This document shows, piece after piece, positions 27,414 through 36,755 of a DNA stretch of 64,000 nt (the stretch's first letter is position 1; each line of letters starts with the position of its first letter). The stretch lies in the NCBI RefSeq assembly GCF_001687565.2, contig NZ_CP016534.2, positions 2,298,501 to 2,362,500 of the forward strand. The letters are read 5' to 3'. A program made the position numbers and the translations under genes. The notes under the pieces were generated by a model. The model was not told the origin of the DNA. It ran no database searches and saw only the letters and a list, made by a program, of their open reading frames with translations. This DNA is from Planococcus antarcticus DSM 14505. Its GTDB lineage: Bacteria > Bacillota > Bacilli > Bacillales_A > Planococcaceae.

Positions 27414-27427
27414 CGAACGTTTATTCG
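27414..27427 (-). promoter_or_regulatory. recA: LexA (SOS) box of recA
   Basis: CGAATAAACGTTCG matches 13 of 14 consensus positions; the T at position 5 also occurs in the B. subtilis recA box. It is part of the hairpin AAAGCGAA / TTCGCTTT, which is followed by a T-run. Confidence 0.88.
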
Positions 27428-27490
27428 CTTTAATGCTTTGGAATTTCAATTTTGTAGTCTCTATATAGGTCATTCCCCATTTTTAAGTAA

Positions 27491-27520
27491 AGAAAAACAC
27501 GCAAAATTAAATTTTGCGTG
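27491..27520 (-). terminator. terminator of cinA
   Basis: The 11-bp stem CACGCAAAATT / AATTTTGCGTG is followed by TTTTTCT on the minus strand. It contains the cinA stop codon. Confidence 0.9.
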
Positions 27521-28760
27521 CGTCTTCTTCAGTTAATGTTCGAATCACATAATGCAATGCCAGTTTTACTGCACGCAAGCGATTCGTATTACGCATGCCA
27601 GACAGTTGAAGACGATAGGATTGGGTTCCCCGCTCGGTAGCGATACCAATCCAAATAGTACCTGCCGGCTGGTCACCATGACCATCGGGACCAGCTGCTC
27701 CTGTCAGCGAAACACTGATATCAGTCTTGAATTTGTCTCGTACAGCTTCAGCCATCGCCAATGCAGTTTGTTCGCTAACAACTCCATATTCAGCCAGCAA
27801 TTCAGCAGATAGTCCGAGCTGATGTACCTTCATTTCTTCATTGTACGTGATAACCCCACCCGCTAGAACAGCGCTTGCTCCAGAGACAGAAGCCAATTCG
27901 GATTGAAAAAGGCCAGCAGTCAAACTTTCTGCTGCTGAGATTGTTTTGTCTTGTTTCTTTAATAGCTCAATCGATTTAGAAGCAAGTGAGTCGTTGTCAT
28001 AGCCATAGAGATACTGACCCACCAAATCTAAAATTTCATCTTTTGCACCATTGATTAATTGCCATGCTTCTTCTGTAGTATTGGTTTTTGCAGTGATGCG
28101 TAAAGTTACTTCTCCGTCAGCTGCTAGCGGTGCGATAGTTGGGTTAGACTGCTTGTCAAGAATATGATGCAAGCGATCTTCAAGTTCAGCTTCGCCGATT
28201 CCGTAAAAGCGCAATACATGCGACAAGATGACATCTTCTTTATTCAACAAATGTGCCAGTTTTGGCTTCGCCTCAAATTGGAACATCGGCTCCATTTCTT
28301 TTGGTGGACCCGGCAACAGTATGTAAACACACTCAGCTTTTTTGTACATCATGCCCGGTGCCATGCCGTTATAGTTAACGAGAATATCGCTGTCTTTCAG
28401 CACCAATGCCTGCTTTTTATTATTTTCAGTCATCGGACGCCCTGCACGCTCAAAGTACGCCACAATGGAATCCAAGGCTTCCTCATTCATCTCAAGTGTT
28501 GTGTTCAGATGCCCAGCAATTGATTCTTTTGTCAAATCATCTTTGGTCGGACCCAGTCCTCCGGTAAATAAAATGAGATCAGCACGGTTTTCCGCAATTT
28601 TTATTGCATCCTCCAAACGGTCGGGGTTATCGCCCACAACCGTGTGATAATAAACATTAATGCCGAGTTCTGCTAAATGATTAGACAGAAAACGAGCATT
28701 TGTATTGGTAATCTGACCCAATAACAATTCCGAACCTACTGCAATAACCTCTGCATTCAT
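27507..28760 (-). CDS. cinA: CinA, competence/damage-inducible protein with NMN deamidase domain
   Basis: 417 residues. The N-terminal MoaB/Mog-like domain (MNAEVIAVGSELLLGQITNTNA, FTGGLGPTKDDLT) is joined to a C-terminal CinA amidase domain (AESLTAGL, GVITYNEEMK, SLTGAAGPDG). The family has pyrophosphatase and nicotinamide-nucleotide deamidase activities. It lies directly upstream of recA, as in Gram-positive competent bacteria. Confidence 0.95.
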   Translation of the reverse strand: MNAEVIAVGSELLLGQITNTNARFLSNHLAELGINVYYHTVVGDNPDRLEDAIKIAENRADLILFTGGLGPTKDDLTKESIAGHLNTTLEMNEEALDSIVAYFERAGRPMTENNKKQALVLKDSDILVNYNGMAPGMMYKKAECVYILLPGPPKEMEPMFQFEAKPKLAHLLNKEDVILSHVLRFYGIGEAELEDRLHHILDKQSNPTIAPLAADGEVTLRITAKTNTTEEAWQLINGAKDEILDLVGQYLYGYDNDSLASKSIELLKKQDKTISAAESLTAGLFQSELASVSGASAVLAGGVITYNEEMKVHQLGLSAELLAEYGVVSEQTALAMAEAVRDKFKTDISVSLTGAAGPDGHGDQPAGTIWIGIATERGTQSYRLQLSGMRNTNRLRAVKLALHYVIRTLTEEDARKI

Positions 28761-28784
28761 CTGTTCAATCCCCTTTGTGTAAGC

Positions 28785-29363
28785 TCATTTTGAAGTCATT
28801 AATGCACGACGGTTGGCATAAAAATAATCCCATCCTGACCAGATCGTGAAAATCAAGGCGATATAAAGCATGATGTCACCGAATGGCAAGCCGACTAGTA
28901 TGAAAATGGTATCATGCAGCAGCAACGCGGATATTGCCAAAATCTGAGCTGTCGTTTTAATTTTCCCTAACCCTCCTGCAGCAACCACTTCACCTTCGCC
29001 CGCAAGTACTAAACGCAATCCCGTGACCGCAAACTCACGACTGATGATGATGATGACAATCCAAGAAGCTGCAAATCCCAATTCCACTAAAATGATTAAA
29101 GCAGCTGATACCAAAAGCTTATCAGCTAAAGGATCCAAAAACTTCCCGAAAGTTGTAACCAAATTGTATTTCCGGGCATAAAAGCCGTCCACCCAATCCG
29201 TTAATGATGCAAAGATAAAGATAAGTCCTCCGACAAAATGAGTGACGGGCAAAGAAGCTCCAAAAAGCGTCATGGTACCCCAATCAAAACCAGCCAGCAT
29301 GATCACCATAAATACTGGAATCAATAAAATTCTCGAGATGGTAATCTGATTTGGTATGTTCAT
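28785..29363 (-). CDS. pgsA: CDP-diacylglycerol-glycerol-3-phosphate 3-phosphatidyltransferase
   Basis: 192 residues from ATG 29363, fixed by RBS AAAGGAG; the open frame runs on to 29483 into ymfM. It is a multi-span membrane enzyme making phosphatidylglycerophosphate. The CDP-alcohol phosphotransferase motif is visible as LTDWVDGFYARKYNLVTTFGKFLDPLADK broken into D-x2-D-G-x2-A-R-x8-G-x3-D-x3-D (about residues 56-78). Confidence 0.95.
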   Translation of the reverse strand: MNIPNQITISRILLIPVFMVIMLAGFDWGTMTLFGASLPVTHFVGGLIFIFASLTDWVDGFYARKYNLVTTFGKFLDPLADKLLVSAALIILVELGFAASWIVIIIISREFAVTGLRLVLAGEGEVVAAGGLGKIKTTAQILAISALLLHDTIFILVGLPFGDIMLYIALIFTIWSGWDYFYANRRALMTSK

Positions 29364-29394
29364 TGCTGTTTCTCCTTTCGAACTTTCATAAAAA

Positions 29395-29416
29395 ATAGCC
29401 ATCCAAAGATGGCTAT
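29395..29416 (-). terminator. hairpin between ymfM and pgsA
   Basis: ATAGCCATC / GATGGCTAT with TTTTTT on the minus strand. It includes the ymfM stop. Confidence 0.85.
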
Positions 29417-30282
29417 TCGGAGTTTGTAAATTGAATAACGACATTTTGGGGTTGAAGTTGCTGTTCATACTCAATCGGCTCACCGTTCAAAGTTAAATCT
29501 ACGTTTGAATAGTCGCCAATGCGCAACCGGACAAAATCCACTTCCGACAAATCAATTGTCTCCGTCTCCTCGGCTTGCATAACACGCGCTCCAGATGTTA
29601 GCTCTTCTTGGTTCTCGTCAGTAGCCGCAATCCAGGATGGACCATTCGCGGCTATTTCAAGCTGGCGGTCAGCCGGACCTTGCCATGAGTAAGTCGTAGT
29701 CTCGCCTTGGGTTTCTTCGACAGCAAGCACGGACTCTGGCCCGGCAGGTTCTGCTGCTGGCTCTTCAACCGGTTCTTCGGACGCTTTTTCTTCCGGTTCT
29801 TCCGGCGCAGCAGGAGCGGATTCCTCATAAGAAATTCCATCGCCTTCATCCTCCGGAAGATTTGGCGAGCCACTATTGGTCGAGGCACTGTAGAAATACC
29901 AAACTACTGCAAGAATCAGGACGATAAACAACGCAACCAAAAATTTGGGCATGAATTCGGCATACGCTTCACTCGAAGCTGTTCTGTTCACCGAGCGATT
30001 CCGGGAAGCAAGCGCGCTTGGCATAGGCGACCGAGCAACCGGTTCGTTGACCGGCATTTCTAATTTGTGCTGTTCTAGCAATTCTTCCCCGTTCAATCCG
30101 ACTGCTGCTGCATATTGCTTGATAAAAGCACGCACATAGAATGCACCCGGCATCATGCTGTGATTGCCATCTTCTATTCCAGCTAAATAACGCTTCTGTA
30201 TTTTAGTCAAGTCCTGTAAATCTTCCAAACTATATCCTTTGGCGATTCTGGCCTCTTTCAGCTGAGTACCCAACTCACTCAA
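29413..30282 (-). CDS. ymfM: YmfM, RodZ-like helix-turn-helix membrane protein
   Basis: 289 residues from TTG 30282 (MSELGTQLKEAR), chosen to match B. subtilis YmfM and for RBS GGCAGGTG; the frame extends three codons further. Domains: Xre-like HTH_25 (about 4-70), one membrane span (about 112-131), an acidic Pro/Glu-rich linker, and a C-terminal DUF4115 beta domain. RodZ links MreB to the envelope in cell-shape control. Confidence 0.93.
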   Translation of the reverse strand: MSELGTQLKEARIAKGYSLEDLQDLTKIQKRYLAGIEDGNHSMMPGAFYVRAFIKQYAAAVGLNGEELLEQHKLEMPVNEPVARSPMPSALASRNRSVNRTASSEAYAEFMPKFLVALFIVLILAVVWYFYSASTNSGSPNLPEDEGDGISYEESAPAAPEEPEEKASEEPVEEPAAEPAGPESVLAVEETQGETTTYSWQGPADRQLEIAANGPSWIAATDENQEELTSGARVMQAEETETIDLSEVDFVRLRIGDYSNVDLTLNGEPIEYEQQLQPQNVVIQFTNSE

Positions 30283-30299
30283 AACGATCACCTGCCTAC

Positions 30300-31100
30300 T
30301 TAGAAGTTGAATCCGTCCCCAAACATATCTCCTTGTGATTTTTCGTCCATAAATGTGTTTTTCTCCAACACTTCATAGGTGATTTTCTCTTCCGGATGAT
30401 GGCGCAGTTCAATAATATAATCAAAATCGTCGATGCTGTATTCTGATTGCTCAACAAATTTATCGGGATGCTCCACCACTTTAATCGTCGGCATGCGCAT
30501 CATTTCTCGCACCAACTGCATATGGCGCTCATCGGCCGACCGGCGTGTCACTATGCCATCTAAGATGAAAATATTGTTAGCGTTATGCTCATCGCCCATC
30601 AGCTGGTTGCGAACGGTCTGCTTGATCATCGTCGAGGACAAGAAAATCCATTTTTTATTGGCACTAACACTCGCCGCCACGATCGATTCGGTTTTCCCGA
30701 CGCGGGGCATGCCTCTTAAGCCTACCAGTTTATGGCCTTCCTGTTTAAAAATTTCAGCCATAAAATCCACTAGTAATCCCAATTCATCGCGCACAAAACG
30801 GAATGTTTTTCGGTCATCAGCGTCCCGCTGAATATACCTGCCGTGCCGTACTGCCAGAATATCGCGCAGCTTCGGTTCCCGGAACTTTGTCACAGCAATG
30901 GTTTCGATAGTTGACAGGATCTGTTCAAAACGCGCTAGTTGGACATCGTGTTCTGCGCGTAGCAGCATTCCGCGACGCCCCTGGTCCACACCATTGATCG
31001 TCACGATATTAACCCGCAGCATTCCCAAGAGAGAAGCGATATCGCCAAGCAGACCAGGACGGTTGACTTGAATTTCGTATTCGAAATACCATTCTTTCAT
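30300..31100 (-). CDS. ymfK: YmfK (DUF3388) protein
   Basis: 266 residues. The N-terminal third resembles an ACT-like regulatory fold (YEIQVNRPGLLGDIASLLGMLRVNI broken by GLLGDIASL). The rest contains GLRGMPRVGKTESIVAAS, a P-loop-like stretch (GMPRVGKTE). The family is conserved in the ymf cluster without a known reaction. It lies 17 bp before ymfM. ymfJ, usually between ymfI and ymfK, is absent. Confidence 0.88.
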   Translation of the reverse strand: MKEWYFEYEIQVNRPGLLGDIASLLGMLRVNIVTINGVDQGRRGMLLRAEHDVQLARFEQILSTIETIAVTKFREPKLRDILAVRHGRYIQRDADDRKTFRFVRDELGLLVDFMAEIFKQEGHKLVGLRGMPRVGKTESIVAASVSANKKWIFLSSTMIKQTVRNQLMGDEHNANNIFILDGIVTRRSADERHMQLVREMMRMPTIKVVEHPDKFVEQSEYSIDDFDYIIELRHHPEEKITYEVLEKNTFMDEKSQGDMFGDGFNF

Positions 31101-31203
31101 GCAATATCCAACCTTTCTCCAAAGAGATCTTTAGTTAATAGGATAGCTGATTTGACTCCATTGGAAAAGGGCATATAGTTTCATGAAAAGTAGCTAAACG
31201 CCC

Positions 31204-31923
31204 TCACATCAGCCATCCGCCATTGATGCGCAGTGTTTGCCCTGTCATATAATCCGCTTTGCCGCCTACAAGAAAATCAACAGCATCCGCTATATCCTGA
31301 GGAGCACCAAGTCCGAGTGGAATCTCTTCTTCAATTTCCTGAAGTTCTTTTGCTGTAAGGGAAACATTCATTTTTGTTTTGATAAAACCGGGTGCGATAG
31401 CGTTGACACGGGTGCCAGACGCTGCCATTTCCTTTGCATAGGCTTTAACAAAAGCAAGCTGTGCCCCTTTTACGGCTGAATACATCGTTTCCATCGAAGC
31501 ACCAGTTTCTCCCCAGATAGAAGAAATGAAAACGATATACGATTTGGCATAGCGGTGGAAAAATGGAGAAATCATTCGAATTGCCGAAATCGGATTTTTC
31601 ACATGAACCCGCCACAATGCTTCCATATCCTCTTCTGTAGTATCAATTAGCATCTTGACCAACGATTGCCCGCTGGCGACAATGACGCAGCTGGCGTCAT
31701 AGACATTTCCAGCAAGCTGCTGCGCTCCTGTTTGGTCAGCAAAATTTGCCTGTACAGTGATAAATTCTTGTTCAGGATATTTTCCCACCAACTGTTGCGC
31801 CAGCACATCTACCGGATTACTGTTCCAATGCAAATAGAGAGACCATCCATTTTCCGCCAATTGAAATGCAATGCTTTCGCCAATTTCACCGGATGCTCCG
31901 AGTAAAACAGCAAACCGTTTCAC
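31204..31923 (-). CDS. ymfI: YmfI, short-chain dehydrogenase/reductase
   Basis: 239 residues. Rossmann motif GASGEIGESIA near the N-terminus, catalytic serine in FISSIWGE, YSAVKGA with the catalytic Tyr/Lys pair, and the family end GQTLRINGGW. The resemblance is to 3-oxoacyl-ACP reductase-type enzymes; the substrate is unknown. It overlaps the stop of ymfH by one base. Confidence 0.9.
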   Translation of the reverse strand: MKRFAVLLGASGEIGESIAFQLAENGWSLYLHWNSNPVDVLAQQLVGKYPEQEFITVQANFADQTGAQQLAGNVYDASCVIVASGQSLVKMLIDTTEEDMEALWRVHVKNPISAIRMISPFFHRYAKSYIVFISSIWGETGASMETMYSAVKGAQLAFVKAYAKEMAASGTRVNAIAPGFIKTKMNVSLTAKELQEIEEEIPLGLGAPQDIADAVDFLVGGKADYMTGQTLRINGGWLM

Positions 31924-33221
31924 TAGGCGTCCTTTTTCGTAGGCATAATCGTAAAGACGGAATGCTGGGATTCATGGCTGACCAATGCGAAAGCGTTTTG
32001 GAGATCAGCTACTTCGAGCCCTTCTAGTACAGGAACCACATCAAATAAATTCATTTCGTTAAAAGCGTAATGAGTAAATTGGTTTGCAATGTATTCCGGA
32101 GAATTTAATGCTCTCAAGAAAAAGCCGATTTTTTTGCGACGTACTCGATCAAGATCTTCCTGTCCAAATGGCCATTTTTCGACCGCTTTTTGAAGCGTCT
32201 GCTTGATTTCCTTTATCAAGATTTCCGGCTTATGGGTATCAGAGCCGATCAAGGCATAGCCAAATCCATTTTCCAGTGAATAATCAAAAGAATAGGATTC
32301 ATCGATCCAATCGTTTTCGTAGGCATGGTGATAAAAATCAGAGGTACGTCCAAACAGCAATTCATAGGCTAATTGAGCAGCTAATTCATGCTTGAACATA
32401 TCAGTCCCAATCATATCTACCTTCTCTGGTTTGATGCCGTAAAAGACTTTCGGTTTCTGGACGCTCATTTCCAGCACACGCTCTTTTATTGCAACTTCTT
32501 TCGGTTCATCTGGATAAATTCGTTTGATTTCTGTCGGCTCTTCAAACGTTTTCTGTGCTTGGTCTTCTTTTACCAATTCCATCATTTGCTCTGGGTCGAC
32601 ATTACCGACTATGAATAAGACCATATTGGACGGGTGATAGAAAGTGTTGTAGCAGGTATATAAATGTTCCGCCGTGATATTTTGAATAGATTCCACTGTT
32701 CCGGCAATATCAATCTTCACTGGATGATTTTCATAAAGGTTTTCGATGATACCAAAATACAGGCGCCAATCCGGCTGATCGTCATACATGGTGATTTCTT
32801 GTGCAATGATGCCTTTTTCCTTTTCCACGGTCTTTTCCGTAAAATAAGGAGTTTGAACAAAGTCCAATAAAGTTTTGACATTTTTATCGATTTCATCCGT
32901 TGCCGAGAATAGATAGGCCGTCCGCGTAAATGAAGTAAAGGCGTTTGCTGAAGCTCCCTGCTTGCTGAACTCTTGGAAAACGTCCCCTTCTTCTTTTTCG
33001 AACATTTTGTGCTCCAGGAAATGGGCGATGCCATCTGGCACTTTGATTGCTTCTGTTTCACCTTGAGGCACAAAATGATTATCAATCGAACCGTATTTAG
33101 TGGTGAACGTGGCAAAGGTCTTTGAGAATCCTTTTTTAGGAAGAATGTAAACATTCAAACCATTGCCTAGCTTTTCATGAAAAAGCGTTTCTTCTAATTG
33201 CTCAAATTCGACTTTATGCAT
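31923..33221 (-). CDS. ymfH: YmfH, M16 zinc peptidase, active subunit
   Basis: 432 residues from ATG 33221, with AAGGGGG nine bases upstream; the frame also has an ATG at 33230 that abuts this RBS. The inverted zinc motif HFLEH (HxxEH) occurs at about residue 68, with the distal glutamate in the KEKGIIAQE segment. It pairs with YmfF, which lacks the motif, to form a likely heterodimer. The start overlaps the ymfF end. Confidence 0.92.
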   Translation of the reverse strand: MHKVEFEQLEETLFHEKLGNGLNVYILPKKGFSKTFATFTTKYGSIDNHFVPQGETEAIKVPDGIAHFLEHKMFEKEEGDVFQEFSKQGASANAFTSFTRTAYLFSATDEIDKNVKTLLDFVQTPYFTEKTVEKEKGIIAQEITMYDDQPDWRLYFGIIENLYENHPVKIDIAGTVESIQNITAEHLYTCYNTFYHPSNMVLFIVGNVDPEQMMELVKEDQAQKTFEEPTEIKRIYPDEPKEVAIKERVLEMSVQKPKVFYGIKPEKVDMIGTDMFKHELAAQLAYELLFGRTSDFYHHAYENDWIDESYSFDYSLENGFGYALIGSDTHKPEILIKEIKQTLQKAVEKWPFGQEDLDRVRRKKIGFFLRALNSPEYIANQFTHYAFNEMNLFDVVPVLEGLEVADLQNAFALVSHESQHSVFTIMPTKKDA

Positions 33222-34488
33222 CTTTTTCATCCCCCTTGCCTGATAGGAAGTAGGTCATTTCCAAAGAAAGTTGCTGAGCCACAGCAGCGATGTCTTCTTT
33301 CGTAACATTCTTCCATCTGTTAATCATGAATTCCGGTTCGAATTTATCCGTCAATTCCATGTACTGATCGTAAATTTCAATTTGGCCGCGAGCTGAATCA
33401 AGTGCCTCTTTTAACTGATTTATCAGCAGAGCTTTTGTCTGACCAAGTTCAATATCAGATATATTTCCTTTTTTGACTTCTTCTAACTGCTCTAGAATCA
33501 AAGTCACCGCTTTTTCTTCTAGTTTTGAATCAATTCCTGCCAGAACGAACATTAGGCCGAATTGCGAAGCGAAAGAGCTTGACACATAATAGGCCATACT
33601 TTCCTTTTCTCGGATGTTAACGAATAATTTGGAATGCGCATAACCACCAAAAACACCGTTCATCAACTGCATAACCGGGAATTTTTCGTCGCGGAATGTA
33701 ATTGGCGTAAAGAATGCCATATGAAGCTTCCCTTGTTTCATATCTTCGTATTCCAAAACATGCGACTGCTCCGGCTTAACTAATTCCAACGGAGGCACAG
33801 CGATCGATCCTTCTCGATCTTTAAAGTGGAAGAATTCACGGATATGCGAAGCGATCATTTCCGGCGCTACATCCCCTACTGCGTATATTTCGATTTCGTT
33901 CTCGGTTACCATTTCTTTGTATTCAGCAACTAATTGTTCATTAGTAACGTTCTCCACGTCTTTGATCGTTCCATTTGAAGTAATGGACGCCGGATGGTTT
34001 GGTAAAGCCAATTCCATCATGCGCTGCTGCGCGTAACGCGTCTTTTCATCAAAGACGGATTCTATCCGTTGGACAATCGCATTTTTTTCGCGTAGAAAAA
34101 TCGACTCTTTGAACAGTTCATGCTCAAAATTAGGTTTAAACAGGACAATGTACATCAAATTCAATACTTTTTCAAGAACACCTTTTTCGGACAAGTATTG
34201 ATCGTTGACCGTTTCAACATTCAAGGTCACAACATGTTCATTGCCTCGTTTTGAAGAATCTATGTAAAGAGAAGTTCCGTAAAGATCATCCAATACCATG
34301 CGAAGTGCGGTGTGTGACGGATAGACCTCATTGCTATGCTGCAGTACGTTTGCCAAAATCGAACGGGCAGACGCTTTCTCATTGGTTAATTTATCTTTGA
34401 ATTTAATTGAAAAATTTATCGTTTTAAACTGTGTCGTCTCATTAACGTGCACGTTAACGCCTTTAGCAATGTTAATTGTTTCAAACAT
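33214..34488 (-). CDS. ymfF: YmfF, M16 peptidase-like subunit without zinc motif
   Basis: 424 residues from ATG 34488 (MFETINIAKG) with RBS GAGGGG; the frame extends to 34512. It has the M16 fold but where HxxEH is expected it reads LQHSNEVYPS, so it is probably the non-catalytic partner of YmfH. In B. subtilis relatives, related peptidases process secreted or envelope peptides. A structured repeat lies upstream. Confidence 0.9.
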   Translation of the reverse strand: MFETINIAKGVNVHVNETTQFKTINFSIKFKDKLTNEKASARSILANVLQHSNEVYPSHTALRMVLDDLYGTSLYIDSSKRGNEHVVTLNVETVNDQYLSEKGVLEKVLNLMYIVLFKPNFEHELFKESIFLREKNAIVQRIESVFDEKTRYAQQRMMELALPNHPASITSNGTIKDVENVTNEQLVAEYKEMVTENEIEIYAVGDVAPEMIASHIREFFHFKDREGSIAVPPLELVKPEQSHVLEYEDMKQGKLHMAFFTPITFRDEKFPVMQLMNGVFGGYAHSKLFVNIREKESMAYYVSSSFASQFGLMFVLAGIDSKLEEKAVTLILEQLEEVKKGNISDIELGQTKALLINQLKEALDSARGQIEIYDQYMELTDKFEPEFMINRWKNVTKEDIAAVAQQLSLEMTYFLSGKGDEKDA

Positions 34489-34552
34489 TTGGAATCCCCT
34501 CTCGTCGTTCATGTTCTAACTATACCGAACCTTTTCCGTTAATTGCAAATAA

Positions 34553-34696
34553 AGAAAAGCAAAAGCAGCTGTTTAGATTCGACGGGCATAAGACAGACTA
34601 GCGAAGTGGCGCTCTTTGCCACATAGTCAGGCTGGCTTATGACCCTAGAATTTGGTCGCTGGAGCTAGACAATAAAAAAGCTGCAAGCGATTGTTT
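34553..34696 (+). repeat. structured dispersed repeat, one unit plus start of a second
   Basis: Units begin at 34553 and 34674 (period 121); the second stops after about 20 bases. The left part (AGATTCGACGGGCATAAGAC) is identical to the copy at 15247, and the arm AGATTC faces GAATTT. Confidence 0.83.
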
Positions 34697-34703
34697 ATCA
34701 AAA

Positions 34704-34736
34704 AAATAAAAAGAACCGTCGCAATGACGGCTCTTT
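34704..34736 (-). terminator. terminator of the nucleoside transporter operon
   Basis: AGAGCCGTC / GACGGTTCT on the minus strand followed by TTTTATTTTTT. Confidence 0.88.
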
Positions 34737-34744
34737 CAAACACT

Positions 34745-35704
34745 TTATCGTTGACCCTTGATGTATGGCTTTCCATTTGCAAGCGGCGCATTGGCGCGAC
34801 CGATAAATCCGGCAAGCGCAAAGATCGTCAAGACGTATGGCAATATCAATAGGAAGACGTTCGGAATTTCTTGAATATATGGAATGGACGACCCGACGAT
34901 GCTCAAGGACTGTGCAAATCCGAAGAATAAAGCAGCTCCCATGGCTCCAAGTGGATGCCATTTACCAAAAATCATCGCTGCCAGTGCCATAAATCCCTGG
35001 CCGTTGATGGTGGCGTGCCCAAAATCATTGGTGATCGTCTGCGCATAAATCGCACCGCCGATTCCTGCTAACGCACCAGAAATCATTACGGCAACATAGC
35101 GCATTCTTGCTACGTTGACCCCCATTGTGTCCGCAGCCATTGGATGTTCCCCAACAGCCCGCAGGCGCAAGCCAAACGGCGTCTTGTAGATGACAAACCA
35201 TGCAATAAAGGCAACCGCAATCGCAAAGAACGATGTATTGTAAACAGAGGTAAAGAATAAAGGTCCGATAAACGGAATGTCCGATAGGAACGGTACATCA
35301 TAGCGCGCAAAGCGCTCTGTAATAAAGTCTGTCTGCCCTTTATCAAAAATCCGTTTCACTAAATATAGAGACAATGCAACAGCTAGCAAGTTGATGGCAA
35401 CACCTGATACAACTTGATCTGCCCGGAACGAGATGGAGGCAACGGCGTGCAGCAATGAAAGTAGTAAAGCCGCAACCATTGCTGCTATTAGCGAGATCCA
35501 GGGTGTAGCTGCGCCAAATGTATCAGCAAACAATAAGTTGAACAAAATCCCGACAAATGCACCCATGACCATCAGTCCTTCAAGACCGATATTGACGACA
35601 CCGGATTTTTCCGAGAATACTCCACCAATTGCCACTAAAATAAGCGGCGCCGCATAGAAAATTGCTGAAGGAATGATGAAGTATAAAACGTCAAGGAAAG
35701 TCAT
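34745..35704 (-). CDS. nupQ: nucleoside ABC transporter permease (NupQ/YufQ-like)
   Basis: 319 residues from ATG 35704, with RBS GAAGGAGG inside the upstream gene's end; the frame extends to 35737. Eight or nine hydrophobic segments of the BPD_transp_2 family (as in sugar/nucleoside permeases), with EKSGVVNIGLEGLMVMGA and GINLLAVALSLYL-like stretches. It follows nupP by one base, so the two are coupled. It forms the membrane pore with NupP. Confidence 0.9.
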   Translation of the reverse strand: MTFLDVLYFIIPSAIFYAAPLILVAIGGVFSEKSGVVNIGLEGLMVMGAFVGILFNLLFADTFGAATPWISLIAAMVAALLLSLLHAVASISFRADQVVSGVAINLLAVALSLYLVKRIFDKGQTDFITERFARYDVPFLSDIPFIGPLFFTSVYNTSFFAIAVAFIAWFVIYKTPFGLRLRAVGEHPMAADTMGVNVARMRYVAVMISGALAGIGGAIYAQTITNDFGHATINGQGFMALAAMIFGKWHPLGAMGAALFFGFAQSLSIVGSSIPYIQEIPNVFLLILPYVLTIFALAGFIGRANAPLANGKPYIKGQR

Positions 35705-35705
35705 A

Positions 35706-36755
35706 TTACTTCGCCTCCTTCTTCTTAGCTGACGCACGTAGCAGCAGCAAGCGAATAATGTAGCCAGAAGCTACAAAAAAGATAATAACTGCGATAACGA
35801 TTTCAACAATCTCAATTGGAATACCAGCAGCATTCGGCATGTTCAATGCTCCGTATTTCAAGGACCCGAACAAAGTAGCCCCAAAAATGACACCAAGCGG
35901 CGTATTCATGCCGAGCAAGGCAACCGCGATCCCATCAAAGCCGATACCTGTAAATCCACCCTTAGAAGAAACATACTCGAAAGTTCCAAGTGCTTCCATC
36001 GCTCCGGCAAGCCCTGCAAAAGCACCAGAGATAACCATTGCCAATATAATGTTCTTATTGACGTTCATGCCTGCGTATTGAGAGGCATTCTGGTTAAAAC
36101 CAACAGCTTTCAGTTCAAATCCTAATGTTGTTTTCTCTAAGATAAACCACATGACTCCGACTGCGACTAATGCAAGAATGATGCCATAATGCAGACGCGA
36201 GAATTCTGTCAGGTTCTGCAAGAACTCTGAACGCAAAGAAGCACTTGCAAAAATATTTTCCGTGCGGTCTCCCCCTTCGGAAACTGTCCGGATTAACGCG
36301 TTCGTAACATGAAGTGCGATATAATTCATCATAATCGTTACAATTACTTCATGAACACGGAACTTTGCTTTCAGGAGGCCTGGTACAAAGCCCCATAATG
36401 CACCGGCCACAGCAGCCGTAATAATAGCCAAAGGCAAGTGAATTATTTTCGGCAACTCTACAGCTACCCCTACATAAGCTGCAGCAAACCAGCCGACAAT
36501 CAATTGTCCTTCCACACCGATATTGAAAAGACCTGAACGGAACGCAAAAGCAACCGCAAGACCGGCTAATAAGTAAGGAGTGATTTGGCGAATCGTTTCA
36601 CCAATCGTATACAGGTCTCCAAAAATTCCGTTCCAAAGGGCAGCATAGCCTTCCAGTGGATTGTAGCCACTGACCAGCATGATCACCGCACCGACAAAAA
36701 GGCCTAAAATAACAGAAATTAGAGGGACCAGAATATTCGTCACTCTATTCGACAT
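35706..36755 (-). CDS. nupP: nucleoside ABC transporter permease (NupP/YufP-like)
   Basis: 349 residues from ATG 36755 (MSNRVTNILVPL), with RBS AAAGGTGAGG; the frame extends to 36767. Multi-span BPD_transp_2 permease with FRSGLFNIGVEGQLIVGWF and an EAA-like region around NQNASQYAGMNVNK. It starts 11 bp inside the ATPase gene. Partner of NupQ. Confidence 0.9.
   Translation of the reverse strand: MSNRVTNILVPLISVILGLFVGAVIMLVSGYNPLEGYAALWNGIFGDLYTIGETIRQITPYLLAGLAVAFAFRSGLFNIGVEGQLIVGWFAAAYVGVAVELPKIIHLPLAIITAAVAGALWGFVPGLLKAKFRVHEVIVTIMMNYIALHVTNALIRTVSEGGDRTENIFASASLRSEFLQNLTEFSRLHYGIILALVAVGVMWFILEKTTLGFELKAVGFNQNASQYAGMNVNKNIILAMVISGAFAGLAGAMEALGTFEYVSSKGGFTGIGFDGIAVALLGMNTPLGVIFGATLFGSLKYGALNMPNAAGIPIEIVEIVIAVIIFFVASGYIIRLLLLRASAKKKEAK

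Noticed and set aside
33214..34488. YmfF as a broken peptidase gene
   Set aside because: Lack of the HxxEH motif is normal for the non-catalytic partner in M16 pairs, and the frame is intact.
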